Assembly (NCBI GenBank): GCA_964615775.1
Contig: CAZTQB010000001.1
Coordinates: 1-64,000, forward strand
Source of the DNA: JALHOM01 sp964615775
GTDB lineage: Bacteria; Patescibacteriota; Saccharimonadia; Saccharimonadales; 2-12-FULL-41-12
Direction: 5' to 3'
DNA length: 64,000 nucleotides
In this document: piece by piece, positions 13,263-21,319 of the stretch
Numbering within the stretch: the stretch's first letter is position 1
How the letters are laid out: every line of letters starts with the position of its first letter
Notes under the pieces: model-generated
Seen by the model: only the letters and a program-made list of their open reading frames with translations
What the model was told of the DNA's origin: nothing
Database searches by the model: none
Made by a program: the position numbers and the translations under genes

Positions 13263-15089
13263 ATGTCAATGAATAGTCAAGACCCTAGCAAGATTAGGAA
13301 TATAGCAGTTATTGCCCACGTTGATCATGGTAAAACTACCTTGGTTGATGGGCTACTTAAGCAATCGCATACTTTTCGCGATAACCAGGCAGAGATGACT
13401 CAGGAGCTTATCATGGATAGCGGTGATCAAGAAAAAGAACGCGGTATCACGATTACTGCAAAAGTAACAGCGGTACAACATGGCGATTATCGAATAAATA
13501 TTATTGACACACCGGGTCATGCTGATTTTTCGGGCGAAGTAGAGCGAACGCTCAATATGGCAGATGGTTGTTTGTTGATTGTTGATGCACAAGAGGGTCC
13601 AATGCCACAGACTAAATTTGTGTTAAGTAAGGCGTTAGCTGCTGAACTTAAGCCAATTGTTATTATCAACAAGATCGACAAACCCGGCTCACGCGTATCG
13701 GAGGTAGAAGATGAATTGGCTGATTTATTCTTGGAGTTAGCTGTTCACGAAGATCAGTTACATTATCCTATTTATTACGCAATTGGTCGTGATGGTAAAG
13801 CATGGGAAGCTATGCCCAGTGATTCATCAGAAAATACTGATTTGTCAGTAGTTTTCAAAGCTATAGAAGATTATGTTCCTGCCCCAGATGTTGATCAAAA
13901 TGGTACCTTTCAGATGTTGGTTACGGCACTAGCATGGGATAACTTTAGAGGTAAATATGCAATCGGTAGGATATTTCGTGGCCACATTAAGCCAGGTGAA
14001 GCTGTGTCATTATGCAGAAAAGATGGTAGCGTGGAAAAAGCTAAAATTGACGGTGTGTTCATGAGTCATGGAATTTCAAAATTTGAAGTGGAAGGCGGTG
14101 TGGCTGGTGACATTGTGCAATTGACCGGTATTTCTCAGGCAAAAATCGGTGAAACTGTTGCTTCAAATGAAAACCCAGAAAGTCTACCAACTATTGAGGT
14201 CGAATCGCCGACACTTAAAATATATCTAGGGCCAAACACTAGCCCGCTAAAAGGTCAGGAAGGCGAATTTACGACATCTAGACAAATAAAAGAAAGGCTC
14301 AAAAAAGAACTTGAAATCAATATTGGACTAACGGTCGAAGAAGATGGAATTGGATTTTTAGTGGCAGGTCGTGGTGAGCTGCACTTGAGCGTATTGATAG
14401 AAACTATGAGACGTGAGGGTTATGAGTTTGAGGTTGGTAGACCACAGGTTGTTACCAGAGAAAATGACGGAGTAACTGAAGAACCAGTTGAGGAATTGAT
14501 TGTTGAGGTGCCACCGGAGCATGTAGGTACGGTGCAAGCCGAAATGGGGTCACGTAGAGCTGAGCTAAAAGAGCAATTTTCTAGCCCAAAGGGTGTTACT
14601 AAGTTGGTTTACGAGCTGACTACTAGGTCGCTACTCGGTGCAAAAGGTATTTTGCTGACTCAAACCAAGGGTACTATTATTATGCATAGTTTAAGTGCTG
14701 GCTATAAGCCACTCGGTCCAAACCTAAATCAACTTCGCAATGGCGTACTTATCGCCTATGAAGCAGGAATAACCACACCGTATTCACTCCAAAATGCTGA
14801 AGCTAGGGGTACGATTTTTGTTGGTCCAGGTATTAAGGTTTACGGTGGACAAATAATTGGCCTGAATACTCGTAGTGAAGATATGGAGATAAATGTTTGC
14901 AAAGCTAAGCAATTAACAAATATGCGTTCGACTTCTAGTGATGGTGTGGTGCAATTGACTCCGCCAACAATCTTGAGTTTAGAGCAATGCCTAGATTTTA
15001 TCGAAAATGATGAATTACTAGAAGTAACACCAGAAAGCCTAAGACTTCGTAAACGTGAGCTAGACCCAAATAAACGTAAACGTAAGTAG
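13263..15089 (+). CDS. typA: ribosome-binding GTPase TypA/BipA
   Basis: 608 residues, full length. G1 is AHVDHGKTT (18-26); switch motifs RGITI and DTPGHADF and the NKID motif follow. The EF-G-like domains III and V and the BipA-specific C-terminus (DGVVQLTPPTILSLEQCL) are all visible. The protein is a translational GTPase for 50S assembly and stress adaptation. It stands alone with its own promoter and is followed by a large palindrome and a terminator. Confidence 0.95.
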   Translation: MSMNSQDPSKIRNIAVIAHVDHGKTTLVDGLLKQSHTFRDNQAEMTQELIMDSGDQEKERGITITAKVTAVQHGDYRINIIDTPGHADFSGEVERTLNMADGCLLIVDAQEGPMPQTKFVLSKALAAELKPIVIINKIDKPGSRVSEVEDELADLFLELAVHEDQLHYPIYYAIGRDGKAWEAMPSDSSENTDLSVVFKAIEDYVPAPDVDQNGTFQMLVTALAWDNFRGKYAIGRIFRGHIKPGEAVSLCRKDGSVEKAKIDGVFMSHGISKFEVEGGVAGDIVQLTGISQAKIGETVASNENPESLPTIEVESPTLKIYLGPNTSPLKGQEGEFTTSRQIKERLKKELEINIGLTVEEDGIGFLVAGRGELHLSVLIETMRREGYEFEVGRPQVVTRENDGVTEEPVEELIVEVPPEHVGTVQAEMGSRRAELKEQFSSPKGVTKLVYELTTRSLLGAKGILLTQTKGTIIMHSLSAGYKPLGPNLNQLRNGVLIAYEAGITTPYSLQNAEARGTIFVGPGIKVYGGQIIGLNTRSEDMEINVCKAKQLTNMRSTSSDGVVQLTPPTILSLEQCLDFIENDELLEVTPESLRLRKRELDPNKRKRK

Positions 15090-15158
15090 CCAGCATAGCA
15101 ATAGCCAGCAACAACCATAATCTCTACGTCAAAATTTGCCTCGAAGTCCTGCAGCCCT

Positions 15159-15203
15159 TGCATCAAAGTGCGTCAAGGTCGGACCTTGACGCACTTTGAT
15201 GCA
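15159..15203. repeat. 45-bp perfect palindrome
   Basis: Arms of 22 nt (15159-15180 and 15182-15203) are perfectly complementary with a single G between them. The left arm starts TGCATCAAAGTGCG. There is no T-run directly after it. It may be a REP-like or mobile palindrome between typA and its terminator. Confidence 0.8.
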
Positions 15204-15212
15204 GGAGTGCTG

Positions 15213-15238
15213 AAAATGTGACTTGGCTCACATTTTTT
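15213..15238 (+). terminator. intrinsic terminator of typA
   Basis: Stem AAAATGTGA (15213-15221) with TCACATTTT (15228-15236), loop CTTGGC, extended T-run. Confidence 0.8.
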
Positions 15239-15253
15239 AAGATGCTTGTAGTT

Positions 15254-15325
15254 TATAATTAAAATTGGAAGTGTGAGGCTTCCCAATATTAGCCCCGGCA
15301 TATCCGGGGTTCTAAGTTTTTAACT
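15254..15325 (+). ncRNA. possible small RNA between typA and the Fur-family gene
   Basis: A TATAAT (15254-15259) is followed by a start near 15267. The transcript would hold a GGAAG/CTTCC hairpin (15267-15283) and a stable CCCCGG/CCGGGG hairpin (15293-15309), then TTCTAAG and a run of five T. The unit is about 55-60 nt and ends at the convergent gene's stop. It has no homologue I recognise, and the hairpin could simply be a shared terminator. Confidence 0.35.
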
Positions 15326-15326
15326 T

Positions 15327-15743
15327 TTAAGAAGCCTGACATTGCTCACATAAGCCATAAAATTCAATTGTGTGACCACTGATCTGAAATTTTTTGAAAC
15401 TTATTTGTTTTTGAAGCTCTTTTTCTGTTGATTGAGGCACTTCTATTTCCCAAATTTTGTGACATTTTTGACAGATGAGATGGTGATGATGACCAAAAAA
15501 ATCATCGCTTAGTTCAACTTTGTATTTCCAGTTGTGATATATTTTTTTGACAATCCCGGCCTCTTCAAGGGCATACACAGATCGATAAACGGTCGATCTG
15601 TCGGCAAATATCCGACTAACATTTACTAGATCATTCATGCTAAAAGCTTTATGACCAGAATTTTTTAGGATATTAAAGATGGCTTGCCGAGGCTTTGTGT
15701 TGCTTAGTTTGGCCTTTTTTAGCTTTTGTAAATATTGATCCAT
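15327..15743 (-). CDS. Fur-family metal-responsive repressor (Zur-like by context)
   Basis: 138 residues from ATG 15743; an earlier start would add 12 residues with no support. The N-terminal winged helix (KLSNTKPRQAIFNILKNSGH) is followed by the dimerisation domain with the metal cluster GHHHHLICQKCHK and a second CxxC (CEQC) near the C-terminus, the structural zinc site. It is divergent from a ZIP transporter, so zinc-dependent repression of that gene is likely but inferred. Confidence 0.85.
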   Translation of the reverse strand: MDQYLQKLKKAKLSNTKPRQAIFNILKNSGHKAFSMNDLVNVSRIFADRSTVYRSVYALEEAGIVKKIYHNWKYKVELSDDFFGHHHHLICQKCHKIWEIEVPQSTEKELQKQISFKKFQISGHTIEFYGLCEQCQAS

Positions 15744-15797
15744 GTCGTAAATTTTAATAAAATTGCGACAAAATTGCAAAAAATCAATAACTTTAAT
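15744..15797. promoter_or_regulatory. shared regulatory gap of the Fur-family gene and ZIP transporter
   Basis: The 54-bp gap holds a near-perfect AT palindrome ATTTTAATAAAAT (15751-15763) and a repeated AATTGCGACA/AATTGCAAAA with TTGC...GCAA symmetry (15763-15778). It is a good candidate operator for the Fur-family protein. Confidence 0.45.
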
Positions 15798-16541
15798 ATG
15801 ATTTACTACATGGTAGCAGTATTAGTATCGATAATAAGTGCATTAGCGGCTCAAGCTGGTGGAATAATGGCACTCAAGAATCGCAAGCGACTTAATCTAA
15901 GTTTGGGCTTAACGGCTGGTATTTTGATGGGTCTAGTTGCTTTTGACTTACTGCCAGAAATTTACGAAGGTACAGAGTCTAACGGCATAGATATAATCTG
16001 GCCAATGGTAGCATTAGTTGTGGGCTTTCTGGGTTTCCATATAATAGAAAAATATATACTTATGCACCATAATCATGAGGCAAATTACTCTGAGCATCGT
16101 CATCCACATGTTGGGATAGCTAGTGCATTGGCGTTGATTGGACATAGTTTTATAGATGGGTTGAGTATTGGACTGGCATTTCAGATAAACAGTGCAGTTG
16201 GAGCTGCAGTGGCAATTGCGGTAGTTGGCCATAGATTTGTAGATGGATTTAATGGCATCAACGTCATGCTGATGAACAAAAATAAGCTATCTAGTGCCAA
16301 GAAGGTGCTGTGGGTGGTGGCAGTAGCACCAATTTTAGGAGCTATTGTTGGTTCGACCTTTAGCTTACCGGAGACTGCTCTAACAATTTATTTAGGTTTT
16401 TTTGCTGGCTTCATGATATACATTGGAGCGTCAGACATCTTGCCAGAAGCTCATCGCAAAAATTCATCGAAAATAACAATACTCATGACTATTCTTGGTG
16501 CATTACTTATGTTTGCTATCACTAAGCTCTTTGAACACTAG
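15798..16541 (+). CDS. ZIP family metal transporter
   Basis: 247 residues from ATG 15798, with about eight membrane segments. The metal-binding motifs of TM4 (GHSFIDGLSIGLAF) and TM5 (GHRFVDGFNGIN) are present, and a histidine-rich loop (MHHNHEANYSEHRHPH) lies between TM3 and TM4, typical of ZIP zinc or iron importers. It is divergent from a Fur-family regulator gene that probably controls it. Confidence 0.85.
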   Translation: MIYYMVAVLVSIISALAAQAGGIMALKNRKRLNLSLGLTAGILMGLVAFDLLPEIYEGTESNGIDIIWPMVALVVGFLGFHIIEKYILMHHNHEANYSEHRHPHVGIASALALIGHSFIDGLSIGLAFQINSAVGAAVAIAVVGHRFVDGFNGINVMLMNKNKLSSAKKVLWVVAVAPILGAIVGSTFSLPETALTIYLGFFAGFMIYIGASDILPEAHRKNSSKITILMTILGALLMFAITKLFEH

Positions 16542-16555
16542 ATATTAGCTGCTTG

Positions 16556-16564
16556 TGCTAAAAT
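16556..16564 (+). promoter_or_regulatory. extended -10 promoter of rmuC (leaderless)
   Basis: TGC followed by TAAAAT, ending 6 nt before ATG 16571. The ATG at 16565 touches the -10 box and cannot be in the mRNA. Confidence 0.6.
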
Positions 16565-16570
16565 ATGGTT

Positions 16571-17662
16571 ATGGAAACTAATTCTTTGGGAATTATTGTT
16601 ATTGGTTTGCTTTTGGCGGCTAATTTAGTGATAGTTGTTTTGCTGTTACGTCGAAGAAGTAATAAAAATGATGAGACTTCAACGCTGTTGATTAAACAAG
16701 ATATTAATTCTTTGAGCGATAATATTCAGAAGCTCAAAGACGGTTTAAGTAGCCAAATAACAGATAGGCTGGATCGTAATAATGAAATGATGCAGAAAAG
16801 TATCATGGGGCAATTTAAAGAGTCGACTAAGCTTGTTGCTGACGTGACAGAACGTTTAACCAAGCTAGACGAAACTAATAAGCGTGTGGTTAACGTAGCT
16901 GACGAGCTGAAAACCTTACAAAATGTTCTACAAAACCCCAAACAGCGTGGTGTTGTAGGTGAATATTATTTACAAAATGTGCTTGAAAATGTTTTGCCGC
17001 CTGGGCGGTTTGAGATGCAGTATAAATTTACTGATGGCGAAGTAGTAGACTCTGTAATTTTCTTGCAGGATAAAAAGATCTTGCCGATTGATAGTAAATT
17101 TAGTCTAGAAAATTACAACCGTTTGATCGAAGAAGCTGATAAAACAACTCGGGAAAACTTAGTCAAAAAATTTAGGGTTGACTTAAAAAATCGGATTGAT
17201 GAGACCGCCAAATACATAAGACCGCAAGAAAATACTATGGATTTTGCATTTATGTTTATACCAAGCGAATCGCTGTATTATGATTTGTTGGTCAATAAAG
17301 TTGGTACAACCAAAGCTAGCTCACGTGATTTAGTTGAATATGCCTTTGCTGAAAAACATGTGATTATTGTGAGTCCGACAAGTTTTATGGCATATTTACA
17401 AACAGTACTCCATGGCTTAAGAAGTCTGCAAATAGAGGAGCAAGCTAAAGAAATTCAAAAACGAGTTGGTGAGCTGGGACGGCATATTGGTAACTATGAG
17501 TCATTTATGCAGAAACTAGGTTCTAGTTTAGGTACAACTGTTAATCACTATAACAATGCCCATAAAGAACTAAAGAAAATTGACAAAGACGTGGTGCGGA
17601 TTGCTGAAACTAGTCCAGGTGTAGAGCCATTGCTACTCGACAAACCGGTTATTGATGACTAA
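16571..17662 (+). CDS. rmuC: RmuC family protein
   Basis: 363 residues. One N-terminal membrane helix (LGIIVIGLLLAANLVIVVLL), a coiled coil to about residue 110, then the RmuC domain with a PD-(D/E)XK-like core (VVDSVIFLQDKKILPIDSKF). RmuC proteins limit DNA rearrangements at inverted repeats and are predicted nucleases. The start at 16571 is chosen from the position of the promoter. The small DUF5665 gene follows 10 nt after its stop. Confidence 0.85.
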   Translation: METNSLGIIVIGLLLAANLVIVVLLLRRRSNKNDETSTLLIKQDINSLSDNIQKLKDGLSSQITDRLDRNNEMMQKSIMGQFKESTKLVADVTERLTKLDETNKRVVNVADELKTLQNVLQNPKQRGVVGEYYLQNVLENVLPPGRFEMQYKFTDGEVVDSVIFLQDKKILPIDSKFSLENYNRLIEEADKTTRENLVKKFRVDLKNRIDETAKYIRPQENTMDFAFMFIPSESLYYDLLVNKVGTTKASSRDLVEYAFAEKHVIIVSPTSFMAYLQTVLHGLRSLQIEEQAKEIQKRVGELGRHIGNYESFMQKLGSSLGTTVNHYNNAHKELKKIDKDVVRIAETSPGVEPLLLDKPVIDD

Positions 17663-17672
17663 TATATAAGAC

Positions 17673-17948
17673 ATGCTTAGTAAAAGAAAAACAGAAGATA
17701 AACAGTTGTTACGTAATAATCGTGATCAAATTGCCAAAGCTTTGGAAATTTTATTTGCATCTGGTTATCTAAATCGCCACAAACTATACTACGAAAACTT
17801 TATGCGAGGTGTATTTTTTGGTGCGGGTGGAGTGATTGGAGCAACGGTTTTGATTGGTGTTGTGCTGTGGTTTTTGTCATTATTTGATCAAGTGCCGCTA
17901 ATTGGTCCACTAATCGAAAGTATAGTCGATCAAGTAAAGTCTCAGTAA
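17673..17948 (+). CDS. DUF5665-like single-pass membrane protein
   Basis: 91 residues. A charged helical N-terminus (RDQIAKALEILFASGYLNRH) is followed by one membrane helix (GVIGATVLIGVVLWFLSLF) and a short amphipathic tail with PLIGPLIESI. This layout matches DUF5665 proteins common in Patescibacteria. The function is unknown. It is downstream of rmuC in the same direction and likely co-transcribed. Confidence 0.6.
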   Translation: MLSKRKTEDKQLLRNNRDQIAKALEILFASGYLNRHKLYYENFMRGVFFGAGGVIGATVLIGVVLWFLSLFDQVPLIGPLIESIVDQVKSQ

Positions 17949-17949
17949 A

Positions 17950-19083
17950 TTAGCGAGATAACAGGTGTGTGATTGCTCTGGTTACAAAATCAGCATAATA
18001 TTGATGATTTTCACCAAAACCATTTTGGTCATTTAAAGCATCACTACAGTCGACTACGATGTGTGGACTAGAATGCTCCGACACAATAGTCTCCATACCG
18101 TGTGACATACAATTTCGTTTGCCATATACAAATACAGTATTTCCATCTCTAGCTAATCTAGTTAGGTTTTGTTTGGCAACTGACCTTTTGCTAAGTCCTT
18201 GCAAAATTATTAGGTTATTGCCAAAAGCGGCCAGGATATTTCCTGTCCAAGTTTTGTCTGTACCGCTGAGGTCGGTGATTAATTTTGGTGAATTATCTAG
18301 CCAACTGTCAGTTTTTGGTTGAACATTATTTTTGGCGACCGGCTTGCCGTCTGGACCCAGCAATCTTGGCCTAGTATAGTTACTGATGGTTCGTACTATC
18401 CCGTCAGTCATGGGCCGTTCGGCAACCACTGTTCCAATTATTTGTTGTTTTCTTTTTTTGTCTTCTGGGTAAGGCATAATTTCGGTTACGCAAGCACCTT
18501 GCGAGTAACCAATAGGAATTATTCTCTTAAATCCTTCGTGTTCGGCAATATCGAATAAAGTATTGACCATGGGCTGGAAGTTACCGGAGCGAATTGCTTG
18601 TTTTTCTTCTTTCGTCCATTTACGAGTGTGGTCGCCAGACGGGGCAGAAACTACTATGAATGGTATGGGTTTACCATCAGGGTCAGTAATGCCGGCTTGT
18701 CTTAATGTCAAATATGCCAAGTAGTGCTTTGTTAAAGCATTCCAAGAATTTCCATTGATATCATAGGCTAATCTTGGATCTTTTCCGTACTTTAGATAAT
18801 CACCGACCTTCCGGCTATTGCCAATGGGGGTTACGCGGTTTGCAAAAGGAAGCTGCACAATGGCGGCATACTCTTTTGAACTTTCGCTATCACCAATAAC
18901 TGCATATGGCACAGGATTGTCTGGGGCTAAACCTCTGACGTAGCTCTCAAGTTCTTGATATGTCTCGATACGCTTATCAAAATCAGTACCGTCGATGCTT
19001 GTTTGTGTACCTTTGGTAGCAGCTAGGAGTTGGTCTGGTGGAACTTGATGATCTGGATCAAAGTAGTATTCGTGAACAATCAT
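17950..19083 (-). CDS. alpha/beta-fold serine hydrolase (cutinase/PE-PPE-like)
   Basis: 377 residues. The nucleophile elbow is GYSQG (IPIGYSQGACVTE, near residue 195), and later Asp/His candidates are VVDCSDALND and GENHQYYADF. No signal peptide or membrane segment is visible, so it is probably cytoplasmic. Substrate unknown. The stop lies 2 nt from the convergent DUF5665 gene. A leaderless extended -10 (TGaTATAAT, 19098-19090) ends 6 nt before the ATG. Confidence 0.6.
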   Translation of the reverse strand: MIVHEYYFDPDHQVPPDQLLAATKGTQTSIDGTDFDKRIETYQELESYVRGLAPDNPVPYAVIGDSESSKEYAAIVQLPFANRVTPIGNSRKVGDYLKYGKDPRLAYDINGNSWNALTKHYLAYLTLRQAGITDPDGKPIPFIVVSAPSGDHTRKWTKEEKQAIRSGNFQPMVNTLFDIAEHEGFKRIIPIGYSQGACVTEIMPYPEDKKRKQQIIGTVVAERPMTDGIVRTISNYTRPRLLGPDGKPVAKNNVQPKTDSWLDNSPKLITDLSGTDKTWTGNILAAFGNNLIILQGLSKRSVAKQNLTRLARDGNTVFVYGKRNCMSHGMETIVSEHSSPHIVVDCSDALNDQNGFGENHQYYADFVTRAITHLLSR

Positions 19084-19126
19084 GAATATATTATATCATA
19101 AATATCTAATATCACAAATATGCATG

Positions 19127-19624
19127 TTAACGAAGATTAGTAAAAGAGACCGGAAAGTCAAGATCAGCTTTTCTTATTAAGTTTATTGTGGCTTGAAGCT
19201 CGTCTTTCTTGGTGCTGGTAATGCGAATTTCATCACCCTGGATTTGAGTTTTGATTTTAGGATAATTATCACGAATGAGTTTGGTTATTTTTTTTGCGTT
19301 ATCGGTAGAAATACCTTTTTTAAACATAACTTCTTTTGTAGTTTTGAGGTTGCTGACGGTAGGCTCTTTGCTGATATCAAGTATTTTTTGGCTTAGGCCG
19401 CGAGTTGCCAGCTTTTTGCGAAAGATATCAAGAATAGCTTCAATATGGTAGTCGCTATCGCCAATAATCTTTAATCCACTTTTGTCATTATTTAGCCATT
19501 CGATGTCAGCAGCTGTTCCTTTAAAATCATAACGGTTTTCGATCTCTCGCTGTGTTTGATCAAAGACATTATTCATCTCTGCTTTATCGTAATCAGATAC
19601 AATGTCAAAACTAAAACTTGCCAT
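19127..19624 (-). CDS. yajQ: YajQ family nucleotide-binding protein
   Basis: 165 residues, the usual length. The N-terminus (MASFSFDIVSDYDKAEMNNV) and ENRYDFKG motif are diagnostic of YajQ, two ferredoxin-like domains that bind RNA or cyclic di-GMP. It is divergent from pheS across 49 bp that hold two back-to-back leaderless promoters; its own is TGGTATAAT (19640-19632). Confidence 0.9.
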   Translation of the reverse strand: MASFSFDIVSDYDKAEMNNVFDQTQREIENRYDFKGTAADIEWLNNDKSGLKIIGDSDYHIEAILDIFRKKLATRGLSQKILDISKEPTVSNLKTTKEVMFKKGISTDNAKKITKLIRDNYPKIKTQIQGDEIRITSTKKDELQATINLIRKADLDFPVSFTNLR

Positions 19625-19631
19625 AACTCAG

Positions 19632-19666
19632 ATTATACCACTGACAAGTGTTGATTCTGATATAAT
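19632..19666. promoter_or_regulatory. back-to-back leaderless promoters of yajQ and pheS
   Basis: Minus strand: TGG TATAAT (19640-19632), 7 nt before the yajQ ATG. Plus strand: TGA TATAAT (19658-19666), 7 nt before the pheS ATG at 19674. Both are extended -10 promoters with no clear -35. Confidence 0.65.
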
Positions 19667-19673
19667 CTTAGTT

Positions 19674-20687
19674 ATGAATGAACAAATTGTAACCGAGCTA
19701 AAAAAACGTGCTGAGAGTGGTGACAATTCGGTGCTAAGAAGTGTCGAATTAAAAAGTTTGTTTGATGAACTAAAAGTGATGGAACCTCAGCAAAGGGCTG
19801 ATTACGGTAAGAAGCTTAACGACTTACGCCAAGAACTGATAAATTTGCTAGGTGATAGTCAGATTAAAGATAATCGTTTGCCGATTGACGTGACGGCACC
19901 AATGGACAAAAACACTCCGCGTGTTAACTTGCTGCCTGTTGATGGTGGATCATTGCATCCACTGACGCAGGAGATTGTTAAATTATGTGAAATTTTTCAG
20001 CGTATGGGCTATGTGGTTGAAGAATCTCGTGAGATTGATAATCAATTTAATATGTTTGAAGCTTTAAATTTTCCAAAAGGTCACCCGGCAAGAGATGATT
20101 ATGATACTTTTATGACTGAGGAAACTGATGAAAATGGCGATCGATTAATTGCACCGGCCCATACTTCTACTATGCAAAATCGTTTGCTCAAAAAATATGC
20201 TTCTAACCTAAAAAACGATGAGCCAATAGCCGTGGTTGTGCCAGATAGAGTTTTCCGCAATGAAGATTTAGATGCACGACACGAACATACCTTTTATCAG
20301 ATAGAGGGACTTTATGTGGCTGAAAATGTAAATGTCGGTAATCTGGTGGCTACTTTGCAAAAATTTTTGGAAGAATATTACAAACAAGATCTAAAAGTGA
20401 GAGTTAACCCGTTTTACTTTCCATTTACGGAGCCAAGTTTTGAGTTTGCTTTGTCTTGTCCATTCTGCCAAGACGGATGTTCGGTTTGCTCGCACGAGAA
20501 GTGGATTGAGTTGCTTGGTTGTGGCTTGATTCACCCGAATGTACTAAAACACGCTGGAATTGACACAAGTAAATATAGCGGCTTTGCTTTTGGTTGTGGT
20601 GTTGATAGATTAGTCATGATGAAGCAAAATATCGAAGATGTGCGTCATTTTGAATCTGCTAAATTAGACTTTTTAAAACAATTTTAG
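19674..20687 (+). CDS. pheS: phenylalanyl-tRNA synthetase alpha subunit
   Basis: 337 residues from ATG 19674; the in-frame codons before it include the promoter. A short N-terminal helical region precedes the class II catalytic core: motif 1/2 area with PAHTSTMQNRLLKK and VVVPDRVFRNEDLDARHEHTF, and motif 3 FGCGVDRLVMMKQ at the C-terminus. The cysteine-rich insert (CPFCQDGCSVCSHEKW) near residue 260 could bind zinc and is a notable extra. It pairs with pheT downstream (20688-21319 separates them). Confidence 0.9.
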   Translation: MNEQIVTELKKRAESGDNSVLRSVELKSLFDELKVMEPQQRADYGKKLNDLRQELINLLGDSQIKDNRLPIDVTAPMDKNTPRVNLLPVDGGSLHPLTQEIVKLCEIFQRMGYVVEESREIDNQFNMFEALNFPKGHPARDDYDTFMTEETDENGDRLIAPAHTSTMQNRLLKKYASNLKNDEPIAVVVPDRVFRNEDLDARHEHTFYQIEGLYVAENVNVGNLVATLQKFLEEYYKQDLKVRVNPFYFPFTEPSFEFALSCPFCQDGCSVCSHEKWIELLGCGLIHPNVLKHAGIDTSKYSGFAFGCGVDRLVMMKQNIEDVRHFESAKLDFLKQF

Positions 20688-21251
20688 ATGAAAAATGCAC
20701 TGATTATACATGGTTATTATAGTTTGCAGCAGTTTGATGAGGCTGATAATACACCAAGTAATTCACACTGGATTCCATGGTTGTCTAGGCAGCTGATGAT
20801 TAAAGATATTTTTACAAGGGCAATTGAGATGCCAAAGGCCAACCTGCCGTTATATGAAGCTTGGCAAAAAGAGTTTGAGCGTTACGACATTACAGCTGAT
20901 ACGGTTTTGGTTGGACATAGTTGTGGAGCTGGATTTTTGGTACGATGGCTGGGTGAAAATTCGCATGCAAAATGTCAAAAATTGGTTTTGGTCGCTCCGT
21001 CTTTGGGCTTAAGTTGGTCAGATCGTACGTTTTTTGACTTTGAGATAGATGGTGAGATCCAGAATAGAGTAGGGAAAATTTTAATTTTTGTAGCTGATGA
21101 CGACAAGCAATACATTCACGATGCCGTCAAAATATACAGTTTTAAATTGCCAAAATCAGAAATAATTAGTTTAAAAACAGGTGGTCATTTCACTTTTCAG
21201 GATATGGCGAAAAAAGAATTTCCCGAATTACTTGAAGAGATTTTGAGGTAG
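20688..21251 (+). CDS. RBBP9/YdeN-type serine hydrolase
   Basis: 187 residues. The start follows the pheS stop without a gap. The fold is alpha/beta hydrolase with nucleophile motif GHSCGAGF (near residue 77; GxSxG), aspartate in FVADDDKQYIHD and histidine in TGGHFTF, the layout of RBBP9/YdeN-like esterases. The substrate is unknown. The insertion between pheS and pheT suggests only co-transcription. Confidence 0.8.
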   Translation: MKNALIIHGYYSLQQFDEADNTPSNSHWIPWLSRQLMIKDIFTRAIEMPKANLPLYEAWQKEFERYDITADTVLVGHSCGAGFLVRWLGENSHAKCQKLVLVAPSLGLSWSDRTFFDFEIDGEIQNRVGKILIFVADDDKQYIHDAVKIYSFKLPKSEIISLKTGGHFTFQDMAKKEFPELLEEILR

Positions 21252-21319
21252 AATAGATAATAAGATGAAACTTTGGAAAAATATTTTATGAAATTTGCAG
21301 TAGCTGCGAGGTTAAATAG

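Noticed and set aside
21252..21319. Leader peptide controlling pheT (short frames MKLWKNIL and MKFAVAARLNR)
   Set aside because: Only one phenylalanine codon is present, and there is no attenuator hairpin with T-run in front of pheT.
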